Notes under the pieces: model-generated
Seen by the model: the letters and a program-made list of their open reading frames with translations, nothing else
The model's database searches: none
What the model was told of the DNA's origin: nothing
Part shown: positions 51,791 through 63,700 of the stretch, piece by piece
How positions within the stretch are numbered: the first letter of the stretch is position 1
Layout of the letters: every line of letters starts with the position of its first letter
Source of the DNA: Panorpa germanica
Taxonomy: Eukaryota > Arthropoda > Insecta > Mecoptera > Panorpidae
Reading direction: 5' to 3'
DNA: 64,000 bases
Assembly (NCBI GenBank): GCA_963678705.1
Contig: OY783214.1
Coordinates: forward strand, 16,616,001-16,680,000
Translations under genes and position numbers: made by a program

Positions 51791-51850
51791 TAATTTAATA
51801 CTCAGCTACGATTGGGTCCGGGTTCGATTCCCGTGGAAGAAAATAAATTT
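51791..51850 (+). mobile_element. tRNA-like B-box segment, probable SINE remnant
   Basis: TCAGCTACGATTGGGTCC is followed by a perfect B box, GGTTCGATTCC (51821-51831), and CGTGG. The upstream A box is decayed. Fragments resembling the ATCTCGGCTAC part occur at 8556-8575, 41212-41232 and 47743-47763, suggesting further worn copies of one family. It is not a functional tRNA, because the 5' half does not pair. Confidence 0.55.
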
Positions 51851-52522
51851 ACTCCATGACTGACGAAAGAAATAACATACTCACCAAATGATAAACAAAT
51901 CTATAAAACACACAATTATTTTATTAGACCTTGGCCAGGTGGAAAGAACAAGTGGAGGAGAACCTAATAAGGCTACGCGCGATGGTTCACCATAGTTCAA
52001 CGAACAAATCAAATTATATTTACATAAATTTTTTACAGTGTATTTCACAGTTCAAATAAAAATTAAGATATTTTTATTAAGTTTCTTTTTTTAATATTTC
52101 AGCTTGAGCTTTTTTTATTTCATTTTTTTAACCGGGAAACTGAAACCTCTTGAGCGAGTGCTGTACTGGAAAACATTTCTGCCTTTTTATGAACTCTTTG
52201 TAGATTTTACGTGTTTAGAAAACACCACCATTTGTGTCATAATTAATGCTTATTTTTATTTCGTATTTATTATTAAATAGTGGATTCTGTAAATACTCGT
52301 ATACCGGGAAAAAATATGTTTTATTTGATTTTGTTAAATTTATTGATGTACTGGTATTGATTGAACTGAATTAAAGAGGTATAACGGCCGACACAGTTGA
52401 TATTTGGAGTGAACAGAACTCACGTTTTTAGTCATATTTATATATACTCGTAGTTTATTTATATCTACATTATTCTACATCAATATAATGTCATTTTTAA
52501 CAACTGTCACGTATTATATTGA

Positions 52523-52668
52523 CAGGTCTGACTTGACAACAAATAGGAACATATACCTTTCTCTCTCGCACACATTTTGGACACACTTTCAGATAATATG
52601 TATCCAGCCTGACTGAATCCGGGCCTCTAGACATTTGTCTTACTTGCCTATAGGTTAATTCGGGCCTG
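52523..52668. mobile_element. Probable hAT-like end(s), same family as 14051-14313
   Basis: The right terminus CTATAGGTTAATTCGGGCCTG (52648-52668) is clear and matches, inverted, the left end of the element at 14051. A candidate left end CAGGTCTGACTTGAC (52523) agrees at 11 of 15. The flanking 8-mers (TATATTGA, TGTTTGTT) do not match, so the left boundary may be wrong and only the right end is firm. Confidence 0.4.
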
Positions 52669-54520
52669 TGTTTGTTTGTGCAGTAATAATGGAAACAAAC
52701 TTCCTTTGATGATTCCATTGAAAAGCTCGAGCCGTTCAGTCAATAGCAGTGGCATAAGTATTTCACAAGTACAGTTAAAGCTGCCGTTCGCCGTTCAGCG
52801 TTCGGTGTCAACAGTTGTATGGATACGGTTTTACCATTAGAACTGCATCTCGGTTCTATAAATAACTTACGTATAAAGAAATAAATGGTTGAACGATTTT
52901 ATACCTCAATTAATTTTTTCCTTTTGACAAAATCTCAATAACTTTTCCACGGACCGATCTACCATTTTTTAACTTTACTTTTATCGCCGCTAACGTGTTT
53001 TTCAATGCTATTTTCATTTGATTCTTTTACAAATGAAATATTAATATGAATACAAATTATACGGACGTTATATTTAGCATAGAAATGGTACATTACTATT
53101 ATAGTGATAAATGATGGTTGTATATATTTTGGAGAGACTTGTATAAACCATTTTTTATCCTTACGGCAAATTTCATTGTCTAAAGCGCTTAAGATCAGAG
53201 GCCTTTCAAACATCTCTTTAATAAACTACACTATTTGATGTATCCATCGACAGTGGATCTAAAATAATTGGTTACAATAATTACTGCAGTTAGAATAATA
53301 AAAATAGAATTCGGGACTGCAAAATTTTAATGTTTTTGAACCCTATGAACTAGGTACTTTGGAAAACACGCACTTCGAAGGTTACACCAACTTATTAAAT
53401 ATATTAATATAAGTGTGTAGTTCGCGGCACATTTTTTTTTAATTCGTCAAAGCGCCGCCGTATGCACAAGGATGGAGCAGTGTTAACATAACAGGGTTTG
53501 TGGGTGGTAATTGAGGTGAAGAAAGGGGAGGGGTCGACAAATCACATGAAGTACATTCCATATCGTCAAATCATTACAAGAGGTTTTAACTTAAAGATGT
53601 CTTCTCGTGGTTTCGCGAGCATTTATTGAAGGAAAATCTCATACGTAAATACATACATATCGTACATGTATTAAACCTTTGAGCTTGCAATTAAATTTCA
53701 TATCAAAGCATTTAACATTTTGAAAGATGAGTGTAAAAAAATTACTAGAAATTTAATTAGAAGCTACTTCATAAATGTTAAGTCGTACATATTTTATAGA
53801 CTTATTTCTAGTACTAAGTTCAATAACTTTTATAAAATAAGCATCTATGTAATCGAATTGCAAATAGTTTAATAATAAAAGCGTGAGGCGTATATTTATA
53901 AAAATATTCTATTATCTTGTAGTACAAATATGTATTACCTAAGTAAAAATTGTCTTGCAGTGCTTAATAAGAAGCTTCATTAATATTCTCAAATGAGAAA
54001 TATAATATTGTAATTAAATTAAAGCTATACGTCATTAACAGACATTCTCTCTACCCTTTAAGTCACAAAGGGGTTGGAACCACCATCCCCTCCGTTTATA
54101 TAAGAGATTGAGGTTGGACGTTGCACATATACCGACCGGTTTATAGTTTAATTTAATTTTTAATCGCTGTTTATTTATTGCCAATAAACTGTTATTAATC
54201 TTAGATTGCTTCCACGGGAAATCCATCAGATTTAGACCACATGTGACCACGGTGGTTTTGCGATGCTTAAGAAATCCCCTGTAATCCACTTCCTGCAGAA
54301 GTACACTGTTGGAGAAATTGAGACTCCTCTAGTTGTGCGAATATAAATCTGTTTGAACCACAGATGAACTTACATTTGGCCTACATTTCTAATGGATAAA
54401 ATTGATCATCTGTGAGAGGTACTAAAAAAAGGAAATGTAGTTTCACATAGGTTGTCATCTTTTGGCTTACTTAGACTTAGTTTCTTTGTTGGTCTGGTTG
54501 GCTTAAACCTCCAAAAAGTT

Positions 54521-54760
54521 AGGCCCGCACGAATCTATTCGTATCAAACGCATTAGATCTATCGTATGAAAGGTGGAAAAGAATATATGCGGGAAGGATG
54601 CCATATCTGCGACCCCTACAGTGTTTACTGGTATCTCTATGTTTAGTCCAAAGATTGTATAGACATATAGCGGTTGTGCATACACCTTTCCTCTCGCTTT
54701 CCATCTCTTCCACGTTTGATACGATAAATTCAATGCGTTTAATTCAAGTGCTGCGGACCT
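54521..54760. mobile_element. Foldback-like element with about 70-bp inverted arms
   Basis: The left arm (about 54522-54600) and right arm (about 54680-54759) are imperfect inverted repeats. Shared blocks, read outward to inward, are GG(C/T)CCGCA, AAACGCATT, TATCGTAT and GTGGAA. The loop between the arms is about 80 bp. Overlapping open frames on both strands result from the symmetry, not from coding. A related single arm lies at 17756-17830. Confidence 0.7.
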
Positions 54761-54933
54761 TTACCTTTAAGTTATACTCTCGTCACAATATGGACATCCA
54801 TGGTCATAGTACTGTACGTGTTAATTACTTTAAATTATTTCTCTTGTTTTATTTATTTTGTACAAATAAGTTATTGACAGTGTATGTTTGTGGTGTGCAT
54901 TCCTTTACGGCCTAAGGGAGCTTACACCTTATT

Positions 54934-54975
54934 GGATAGTAGTGGTCGAGGAACGGATATAGGTTCAAATCCCTT
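54934..54975 (+). mobile_element. Possible tRNA-derived fragment
   Basis: A-box-like GGATAGTAGTGG and B-box-like GGTTCAAATCC (54962-54972) are present but only about 17 bp apart, too close for a normal polymerase III internal promoter. It is best read as a deleted SINE head or a chance match. Confidence 0.3.
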
Positions 54976-56472
54976 CATGGTGGTGTACGAATCTCTAAAA
55001 CTATAACGTTCACAAATGTCGATATCACACGAATTAACTAAACTGAACGAAATTGTTTTTTGGGGTTCCAATTATATTGCAGATTATTGGTTCGTGAAGT
55101 ACGGGTAATTATCCTATATGAGGTAAAGATTAATTTCTAGACTGAATGATAGCATATATAATAATTAAGTTATATCAAAACTATCAATTAGAAATTGTTT
55201 AATCCTAAAATAACATTTATATTTATTGTATCTTCTGTCCAGTACTTATGTATTTTATTTTAAAAGTTTATGTATCTTATATAAAACACACTCAATATGA
55301 AATTTATGACTTATTCTATATACCATAAAATATGGATTACATTAGCTGTTATTTTCTTAATTTAAATGCTCCTCAAGGTTGAGAGTATGTTCGCTCGGAG
55401 ATATAGTTCGTTAATGTAAAGGAACATGTTTTCCTTCGTTACATATCGGAGCAAACTATAATGATTGGCCTTTAAATTTAATTTCAAATTCGACTTTTCA
55501 TTTGGAAATTTTATTTGTATTACGTTGAATTTTAAGAGCAAAAGGTTATAGTTTCAAGATTAATTTTAAACTTTTATAGATTGAATTTAAAACTGCTAAA
55601 ACTGACAGGGTTTAAAAGGGCACAATGGGTCTCTATAATATAAAAGAAAAACACCTTACTTTGTTGGAGACTAGACTCTCTTTAATAAAACTGTAAAGAT
55701 ACTTTTCTGTTTTAGAAATTTCTCTACAGCTAAATATTACGTGTGATACTAACTTACTCAAAGTGAACGGATATTCAGACAGTATAGGCAATAGGTATCT
55801 ATCTATCTTATAAGTAAAGATACCTATATTACCGTCCTTATTCCTATATGACGTTGTAGTCGTATAGGAGACTTAATCCCAGGCACTTGATAACGTCCCA
55901 ATACTCCTCCTCCTCACCACAAACCACCAATTCACCCTCTCCATAAACCGCCTATCCCATCACCTACAGTGTTACCCCGATTACCAAATCTAATATATGG
56001 TGCTCTGGTTTACTTCGCCTTGGATTAAGCGATGTCCTATTTTGATTAGTTGAGCGTTATTAATTACTTACTTTGATTTTAGGAACAAAATTGAGTCAGT
56101 TGAGCCAGCCGTTGTAGAACGCGGTAAGTCACAAATATTTGTATCTAGAAATGTTATAGATACTTGAAAGACTTTGATTATTTTTCTATCTTCAAAAAAC
56201 AAACTACTTTATGGTGCTGGGCAGCGAGTAAAGCTCCCTCTCTTGTACCCTCCCACAGGTTACAAAATGACTTTAATCACCTGAGACCTATAGCATTCAT
56301 AGTTAATAGAGTGAGATGGTCTTCTATTAATACTTACAAACTTTGGAAAAATTTTCATCTTAAAAAAAAGTAATAATCGGTTCTTAATACGCATTTATCT
56401 CTTGTCTAATAATAAAATTAAGAACTTTTTTACAGAGTAGTTGATAAAACTCTACTCCAAACCAGTATCAAT

Positions 56473-56489
56473 GTATATATATATATATC
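56473..56489. repeat. (AT)n microsatellite
   Basis: About eight TA units after ATCAATG, ending at CTTATACACG. Confidence 0.9.
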
Positions 56490-57281
56490 TTATACACGAA
56501 GATACATTCCTCTGGTAATTTTAGTTTTTATTCAAAATCGTTAACTTCCGTTTAACACCACACTTAACGAACTTATCGTTAATTACTGTAATAATTAGTG
56601 ATCAAAATGATGCCTGGGGGTTACCTCATGGAATTAACCGATTAAGTGTCAAACCGCCTTTCCACCACCCTTAATTTACCACCCCTTTTAAACTCCTTCT
56701 TAAGTAAAGGGTTGTGTGCTATTATTATTTTCTAATATAATCACTTTTTGTCCCTACCAGTATAAGTTATTATAAATATAAAGAGGAATTTACTAAACTC
56801 TTACATCGAATGATGATGTTAGAAAATCTGTAATCAATAGCTTTATTAAATTCATTAGAGGGAAATATTTAAAGGAAATGACGAAGCTCTTATGTATGAA
56901 AGAGAAAATCATTTTTCGATGGAAAATTTCACGATTAGTTGAATCAGTGATTCAACGAGTGAAAACTGCTAATATAATGAAAACTTCGTTCTTCAAGCCA
57001 TTGGAATCTTTGTCGATAAATGGAACTACTTGCTTAGAACTTAGTACTTAGTACTCACTAGTACCATCCGAGGAATTTCTTTAATTATTTAGTCATTAAA
57101 CTGATAGTAGTCTAACAACAACCAATTGAACATCAAATAAACAATAAACAATACAAATAACATGTTTAACAAGTGTTATCATGTCTATTATTAGCTCATG
57201 ATTCAATATCAAATAGTTATAAATAAATATTCTAATAATAAGACATAGGAGTATAAGTAGTCAATTAATACTGCATAACAC

Positions 57282-57325
57282 AAGACACCACACCACACCA
57301 CACCACATAACTTAACATAACATAA
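57282..57325 (+). repeat. (CACAC)n and (ATAAC)n pentamer runs
   Basis: Four CACAC units, then four imperfect ATAAC/TTAAC units, about 190 bp before the satellite array begins. Confidence 0.85.
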
Positions 57326-57848
57326 CGTCTTGAGACCATAAGATGGCTAAGATACTTGCTCGTATCTGTAACAGTCAGTCAGATGCTGCTACGAGACATG
57401 GATACTGCCAGTCAAATGTAGGAGCAGTGTGCATTTAAGAATAATCTTTTGAGACATATCTTTTTAAAAAATAAAGAAGCTTTTTAATTATTTAATATTA
57501 GCATATTTCTAGTTTTTCCCGCTGATTTCATATCTGAAAACCATTTTAAAATATTTCCATTATTTAACTTTTGAAACGCTATTAACTCGAAAACCGGAAG
57601 TGCCACCAAAAAATAAAATGCAGATTTGAAATCAGCGTAAAGTTTTACGCTAAGCACCGTTATAAATTTTACAATCGGAGACCATCAATTTTTTATCAAA
57701 TTTTAGAGGTTAACCCCTTATAAAATTTTAATTTTTTTTTATAAAATTAAAATTTTTTTTCAACTTTGAAATATGTTTTTGAACGTACTTTTTCCCGCTG
57801 ATTCAAAATCTGGAAACCATTTTAAAATATTTCCATTATTTAACTCTT

Positions 57849-58069
57849 GAAACGCTGTTAACTCGAAAACCGGAAGTGCCACCAAAAAATAAAATGCTGA
57901 TTTGAAATCATAAGGTTAATTTTATAAGGTTAACCCCTTATAAAATTTTAAATTTTTTTTATAAAATTACAAAATTTTTTTCAACTTTAAAATATATTTT
58001 TGAACGTACTTTTTTCCACTGATTCCAAATCTGAAAACCATTTTAAAATATTTCCATTATTTAACTCTT
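57849..58069 (+). repeat. 221-bp variant satellite unit, copy 1
   Basis: Second unit of the array. It is 56 bp shorter than its neighbours because 73 bp, including the GCGTAAA/TTTACGC near-palindrome, is replaced by a 17-bp stretch (TAAGGTTAATTTTATAA) resembling the adjacent flank. It also carries private substitutions (CACTGATTCC instead of CGCTGATTCA near its end, AATATATTTTT instead of AATATGTTTTT). The second variant at 60563 shares all of these, so both descend from one mutated unit. Confidence 0.95.
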
Positions 58070-60562
58070 GAAACGCTGTTAACTCGAAAACCGGAAGTGC
58101 CACCAAAAAATAAAATGCAGATTTGAAATCAGCGTAAAGTTTTACGCTAAGCACCGTTATAAATTTTACAATCGGAGACCATCAATTTTTTATCAAATTT
58201 TAGAGGTTAACCCCTTATAAAATTTTAAATTTTTTTTATAAAATTAAAATTTTTTTTTCAACTTTGAAATATGTTTTTGAACGTACTTTTTCCCGCTGAT
58301 TCAAAATCTGGAAACCATTTTAAAATATTTCCATTATTTAACTCTTGAAACGCTGTTAACTCGAAAACCGGAAGTGCCACCAAAAAATAAAATGCAGATT
58401 TGAAATCAGCGTAAAGTTTTACGCTAAGCACCGTTATAAATTTTACAATCGGAGACCATCAATTTTTTATCAAATTTTAGAGGTTAACCCCTTATAAAAT
58501 TTTAAATTTTTTTTATAAAATTAAAATTTTTTTTTCAACTTTGAAATATGTTTTTGAACGTACTTTTTCCCGCTGATTCAAAATCTGGAAACCATTTTAA
58601 AATATTTCCATTATTTAACTCTTGAAACGCTGTTAACTCGAAAACCGGAAGTGCCACCAAAAAATAAAATGCAGATTTGAAATCAGCGTAAAGTTTTACG
58701 CTAAGCACCGTTATAAATTTTACAATCGGAGACCATCAATTTTTTATCAAATTTTAGAGGTTAACCCCTTATAAAATTTTAAATTTTTTTTATAAAATTA
58801 AAATTTTTTTTTCAACTTTGAAATATGTTTTTGAACGTACTTTTTCCCGCTGATTCAAAATCTGGAAACCATTTTAAAATATTTCCATTATTTAACTCTT
58901 GAAACGCTGTTAACTCGAAAACCGGAAGTGCCACCAAAAAATAAAATGCAGATTTGAAATCAGCGTAAAGTTTTACGCTAAGCACCGTTATAAATTTTAC
59001 AATCGGAGACCATCAATTTTTTATCAAATTTTAGAGGTTAACCCCTTATAAAATTTTAAATTTTTTTTATAAAATTAAAATTTTTTTTTCAACTTTGAAA
59101 TATGTTTTTGAACGTACTTTTTCCCGCTGATTCAAAATCTGGAAACCATTTTAAAATATTTCCATTATTTAACTCTTGAAACGCTGTTAACTCGAAAACC
59201 GGAAGTGCCACCAAAAAATAAAATGCAGATTTGAAATCAGCGTAAAGTTTTACGCTAAGCACCGTTATAAATTTTACAATCGGAGACCATCAATTTTTTA
59301 TCAAATTTTAGAGGTTAACCCCTTATAAAATTTTAAATTTTTTTTATAAAATTAAAATTTTTTTTTCAACTTTGAAATATGTTTTTGAACGTACTTTTTC
59401 CCGCTGATTCAAAATCTGGAAACCATTTTAAAATATTTCCATTATTTAACTCTTGAAACGCTGTTAACTCGAAAACCGGAAGTGCCACCAAAAAATAAAA
59501 TGCAGATTTGAAATCAGCGTAAAGTTTTACGCTAAGCACCGTTATAAATTTTACAATCGGAGACCATCAATTTTTTATCAAATTTTAGAGGTTAACCCCT
59601 TATAAAATTTTAAATTTTTTTTATAAAATTAAAATTTTTTTTTCAACTTTGAAATATGTTTTTGAACGTACTTTTTCCCGCTGATTCAAAATCTGGAAAC
59701 CATTTTAAAATATTTCCATTATTTAACTCTTGAAACGCTGTTAACTCGAAAACCGGAAGTGCCACCAAAAAATAAAATGCAGATTTGAAATCAGCGTAAA
59801 GTTTTACGCTAAGCACCGTTATAAATTTTACAATCGGAGACCATCAATTTTTTATCAAATTTTAGAGGTTAACCCCTTATAAAATTTTAAATTTTTTTTA
59901 TAAAATTAAAATTTTTTTTTCAACTTTGAAATATGTTTTTGAACGTACTTTTTCCCGCTGATTCAAAATCTGGAAACCATTTTAAAATATTTCCATTATT
60001 TAACTCTTGAAACGCTGTTAACTCGAAAACCGGAAGTGCCACCAAAAAATAAAATGCAGATTTGAAATCAGCGTAAAGTTTTACGCTAAGCACCGTTATA
60101 AATTTTACAATCGGAGACCATCAATTTTTTATCAAATTTTAGAGGTTAACCCCTTATAAAATTTTAAATTTTTTTTATAAAATTAAAATTTTTTTTTCAA
60201 CTTTGAAATATGTTTTTGAACGTACTTTTTCCCGCTGATTCAAAATCTGGAAACCATTTTAAAATATTTCCATTATTTAACTCTTGAAACGCTGTTAACT
60301 CGAAAACCGGAAGTGCCACCAAAAAATAAAATGCAGATTTGAAATCAGCGTAAAGTTTTACGCTAAGCACCGTTATAAATTTTACAATCGGAGACCATCA
60401 ATTTTTTATCAAATTTTAGAGGTTAACCCCTTATAAAATTTTAAATTTTTTTTATAAAATTAAAATTTTTTTTTCAACTTTGAAATATGTTTTTGAACGT
60501 ACTTTTTCCCGCTGATTCAAAATCTGGAAACCATTTTAAAATATTTCCATTATTTAACTCTT

Positions 60563-60783
60563 GAAACGCTGTTAACTCGAAAACCGGAAGTGCCACCAAA
60601 AAATAAAATGCTGATTTGAAATCATAAGGTTAATTTTATAAGGTTAACCCCTTATAAAATTTTAAATTTTTTTTATAAAATTACAAAATTTTTTTCAACT
60701 TTAAAATATATTTTTGAACGTACTTTTTTCCACTGATTCCAAATCTGAAAACCATTTTAAAATATTTCCATTATTTAACTCTT
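60563..60783 (+). repeat. 221-bp variant satellite unit, copy 2
   Basis: Identical over its length, as far as I can compare by eye, to the variant at 57849. The two starts are 2714 bp apart, which equals one 221-bp unit plus nine 277-bp units. At least ten full-length units follow on the right without another variant, so the pair marks one block duplication rather than a regular higher-order period. Confidence 0.95.
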
Positions 60784-63700
60784 GAAACGCTGTTAACTCG
60801 AAAACCGGAAGTGCCACCAAAAAATAAAATGCAGATTTGAAATCAGCGTAAAGTTTTACGCTAAGCACCGTTATAAATTTTACAATCGGAGACCATCAAT
60901 TTTTTATCAAATTTTAGAGGTTAACCCCTTATAAAATTTTAAATTTTTTTTATAAAATTAAAATTTTTTTTTCAACTTTGAAATATGTTTTTGAACGTAC
61001 TTTTTCCCGCTGATTCAAAATCTGGAAACCATTTTAAAATATTTCCATTATTTAACTCTTGAAACGCTGTTAACTCGAAAACCGGAAGTGCCACCAAAAA
61101 ATAAAATGCAGATTTGAAATCAGCGTAAAGTTTTACGCTAAGCACCGTTATAAATTTTACAATCGGAGACCATCAATTTTTTATCAAATTTTAGAGGTTA
61201 ACCCCTTATAAAATTTTAAATTTTTTTTATAAAATTAAAATTTTTTTTTCAACTTTGAAATATGTTTTTGAACGTACTTTTTCCCGCTGATTCAAAATCT
61301 GGAAACCATTTTAAAATATTTCCATTATTTAACTCTTGAAACGCTGTTAACTCGAAAACCGGAAGTGCCACCAAAAAATAAAATGCAGATTTGAAATCAG
61401 CGTAAAGTTTTACGCTAAGCACCGTTATAAATTTTACAATCGGAGACCATCAATTTTTTATCAAATTTTAGAGGTTAACCCCTTATAAAATTTTAAATTT
61501 TTTTTATAAAATTAAAATTTTTTTTTCAACTTTGAAATATGTTTTTGAACGTACTTTTTCCCGCTGATTCAAAATCTGGAAACCATTTTAAAATATTTCC
61601 ATTATTTAACTCTTGAAACGCTGTTAACTCGAAAACCGGAAGTGCCACCAAAAAATAAAATGCAGATTTGAAATCAGCGTAAAGTTTTACGCTAAGCACC
61701 GTTATAAATTTTACAATCGGAGACCATCAATTTTTTATCAAATTTTAGAGGTTAACCCCTTATAAAATTTTAAATTTTTTTTATAAAATTAAAATTTTTT
61801 TTTCAACTTTGAAATATGTTTTTGAACGTACTTTTTCCCGCTGATTCAAAATCTGGAAACCATTTTAAAATATTTCCATTATTTAACTCTTGAAACGCTG
61901 TTAACTCGAAAACCGGAAGTGCCACCAAAAAATAAAATGCAGATTTGAAATCAGCGTAAAGTTTTACGCTAAGCACCGTTATAAATTTTACAATCGGAGA
62001 CCATCAATTTTTTATCAAATTTTAGAGGTTAACCCCTTATAAAATTTTAAATTTTTTTTATAAAATTAAAATTTTTTTTTCAACTTTGAAATATGTTTTT
62101 GAACGTACTTTTTCCCGCTGATTCAAAATCTGGAAACCATTTTAAAATATTTCCATTATTTAACTCTTGAAACGCTGTTAACTCGAAAACCGGAAGTGCC
62201 ACCAAAAAATAAAATGCAGATTTGAAATCAGCGTAAAGTTTTACGCTAAGCACCGTTATAAATTTTACAATCGGAGACCATCAATTTTTTATCAAATTTT
62301 AGAGGTTAACCCCTTATAAAATTTTAAATTTTTTTTATAAAATTAAAATTTTTTTTTCAACTTTGAAATATGTTTTTGAACGTACTTTTTCCCGCTGATT
62401 CAAAATCTGGAAACCATTTTAAAATATTTCCATTATTTAACTCTTGAAACGCTGTTAACTCGAAAACCGGAAGTGCCACCAAAAAATAAAATGCAGATTT
62501 GAAATCAGCGTAAAGTTTTACGCTAAGCACCGTTATAAATTTTACAATCGGAGACCATCAATTTTTTATCAAATTTTAGAGGTTAACCCCTTATAAAATT
62601 TTAAATTTTTTTTATAAAATTAAAATTTTTTTTTCAACTTTGAAATATGTTTTTGAACGTACTTTTTCCCGCTGATTCAAAATCTGGAAACCATTTTAAA
62701 ATATTTCCATTATTTAACTCTTGAAACGCTGTTAACTCGAAAACCGGAAGTGCCACCAAAAAATAAAATGCAGATTTGAAATCAGCGTAAAGTTTTACGC
62801 TAAGCACCGTTATAAATTTTACAATCGGAGACCATCAATTTTTTATCAAATTTTAGAGGTTAACCCCTTATAAAATTTTAAATTTTTTTTATAAAATTAA
62901 AATTTTTTTTTCAACTTTGAAATATGTTTTTGAACGTACTTTTTCCCGCTGATTCAAAATCTGGAAACCATTTTAAAATATTTCCATTATTTAACTCTTG
63001 AAACGCTGTTAACTCGAAAACCGGAAGTGCCACCAAAAAATAAAATGCAGATTTGAAATCAGCGTAAAGTTTTACGCTAAGCACCGTTATAAATTTTACA
63101 ATCGGAGACCATCAATTTTTTATCAAATTTTAGAGGTTAACCCCTTATAAAATTTTAAATTTTTTTTATAAAATTAAAATTTTTTTTTCAACTTTGAAAT
63201 ATGTTTTTGAACGTACTTTTTCCCGCTGATTCAAAATCTGGAAACCATTTTAAAATATTTCCATTATTTAACTCTTGAAACGCTGTTAACTCGAAAACCG
63301 GAAGTGCCACCAAAAAATAAAATGCAGATTTGAAATCAGCGTAAAGTTTTACGCTAAGCACCGTTATAAATTTTACAATCGGAGACCATCAATTTTTTAT
63401 CAAATTTTAGAGGTTAACCCCTTATAAAATTTTAAATTTTTTTTATAAAATTAAAATTTTTTTTTCAACTTTGAAATATGTTTTTGAACGTACTTTTTCC
63501 CGCTGATTCAAAATCTGGAAACCATTTTAAAATATTTCCATTATTTAACTCTTGAAACGCTGTTAACTCGAAAACCGGAAGTGCCACCAAAAAATAAAAT
63601 GCAGATTTGAAATCAGCGTAAAGTTTTACGCTAAGCACCGTTATAAATTTTACAATCGGAGACCATCAATTTTTTATCAAATTTTAGAGGTTAACCCCTT

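Larger units (their letters stand above)
54976..57512. other. AT-rich unique DNA bordering the satellite array
   Basis: C-rich tracts lie at 55895-55985 and 56640-56700, and pentamer runs at 57282-57325. Satellite homology starts abruptly near 57513, with no transposon end recognisable at the junction. Confidence 0.6.

Noticed and set aside
52497-52718. Minus-strand frame with a CPKC motif resembling half a zinc finger
   Set aside because: Only one CxxC pair in a useful arrangement, and the frame crosses a transposon terminus.
54503-54915. Overlapping open frames on both strands
   Set aside because: They fall over the inverted arms of the foldback element; similarity between strands follows from the symmetry.
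1-57512. Functional tRNA genes at the B-box loci
   Set aside because: None has a complete cloverleaf or a proper acceptor stem; the shared non-tRNA bodies indicate SINEs.
58074-58088. CENP-B-box-like sequence on the minus strand of the satellite unit (TTCGAGTTAACAGCG)
   Set aside because: It matches 7 of 9 essential positions, but about one such match is expected by chance in a 277-bp unit on two strands.
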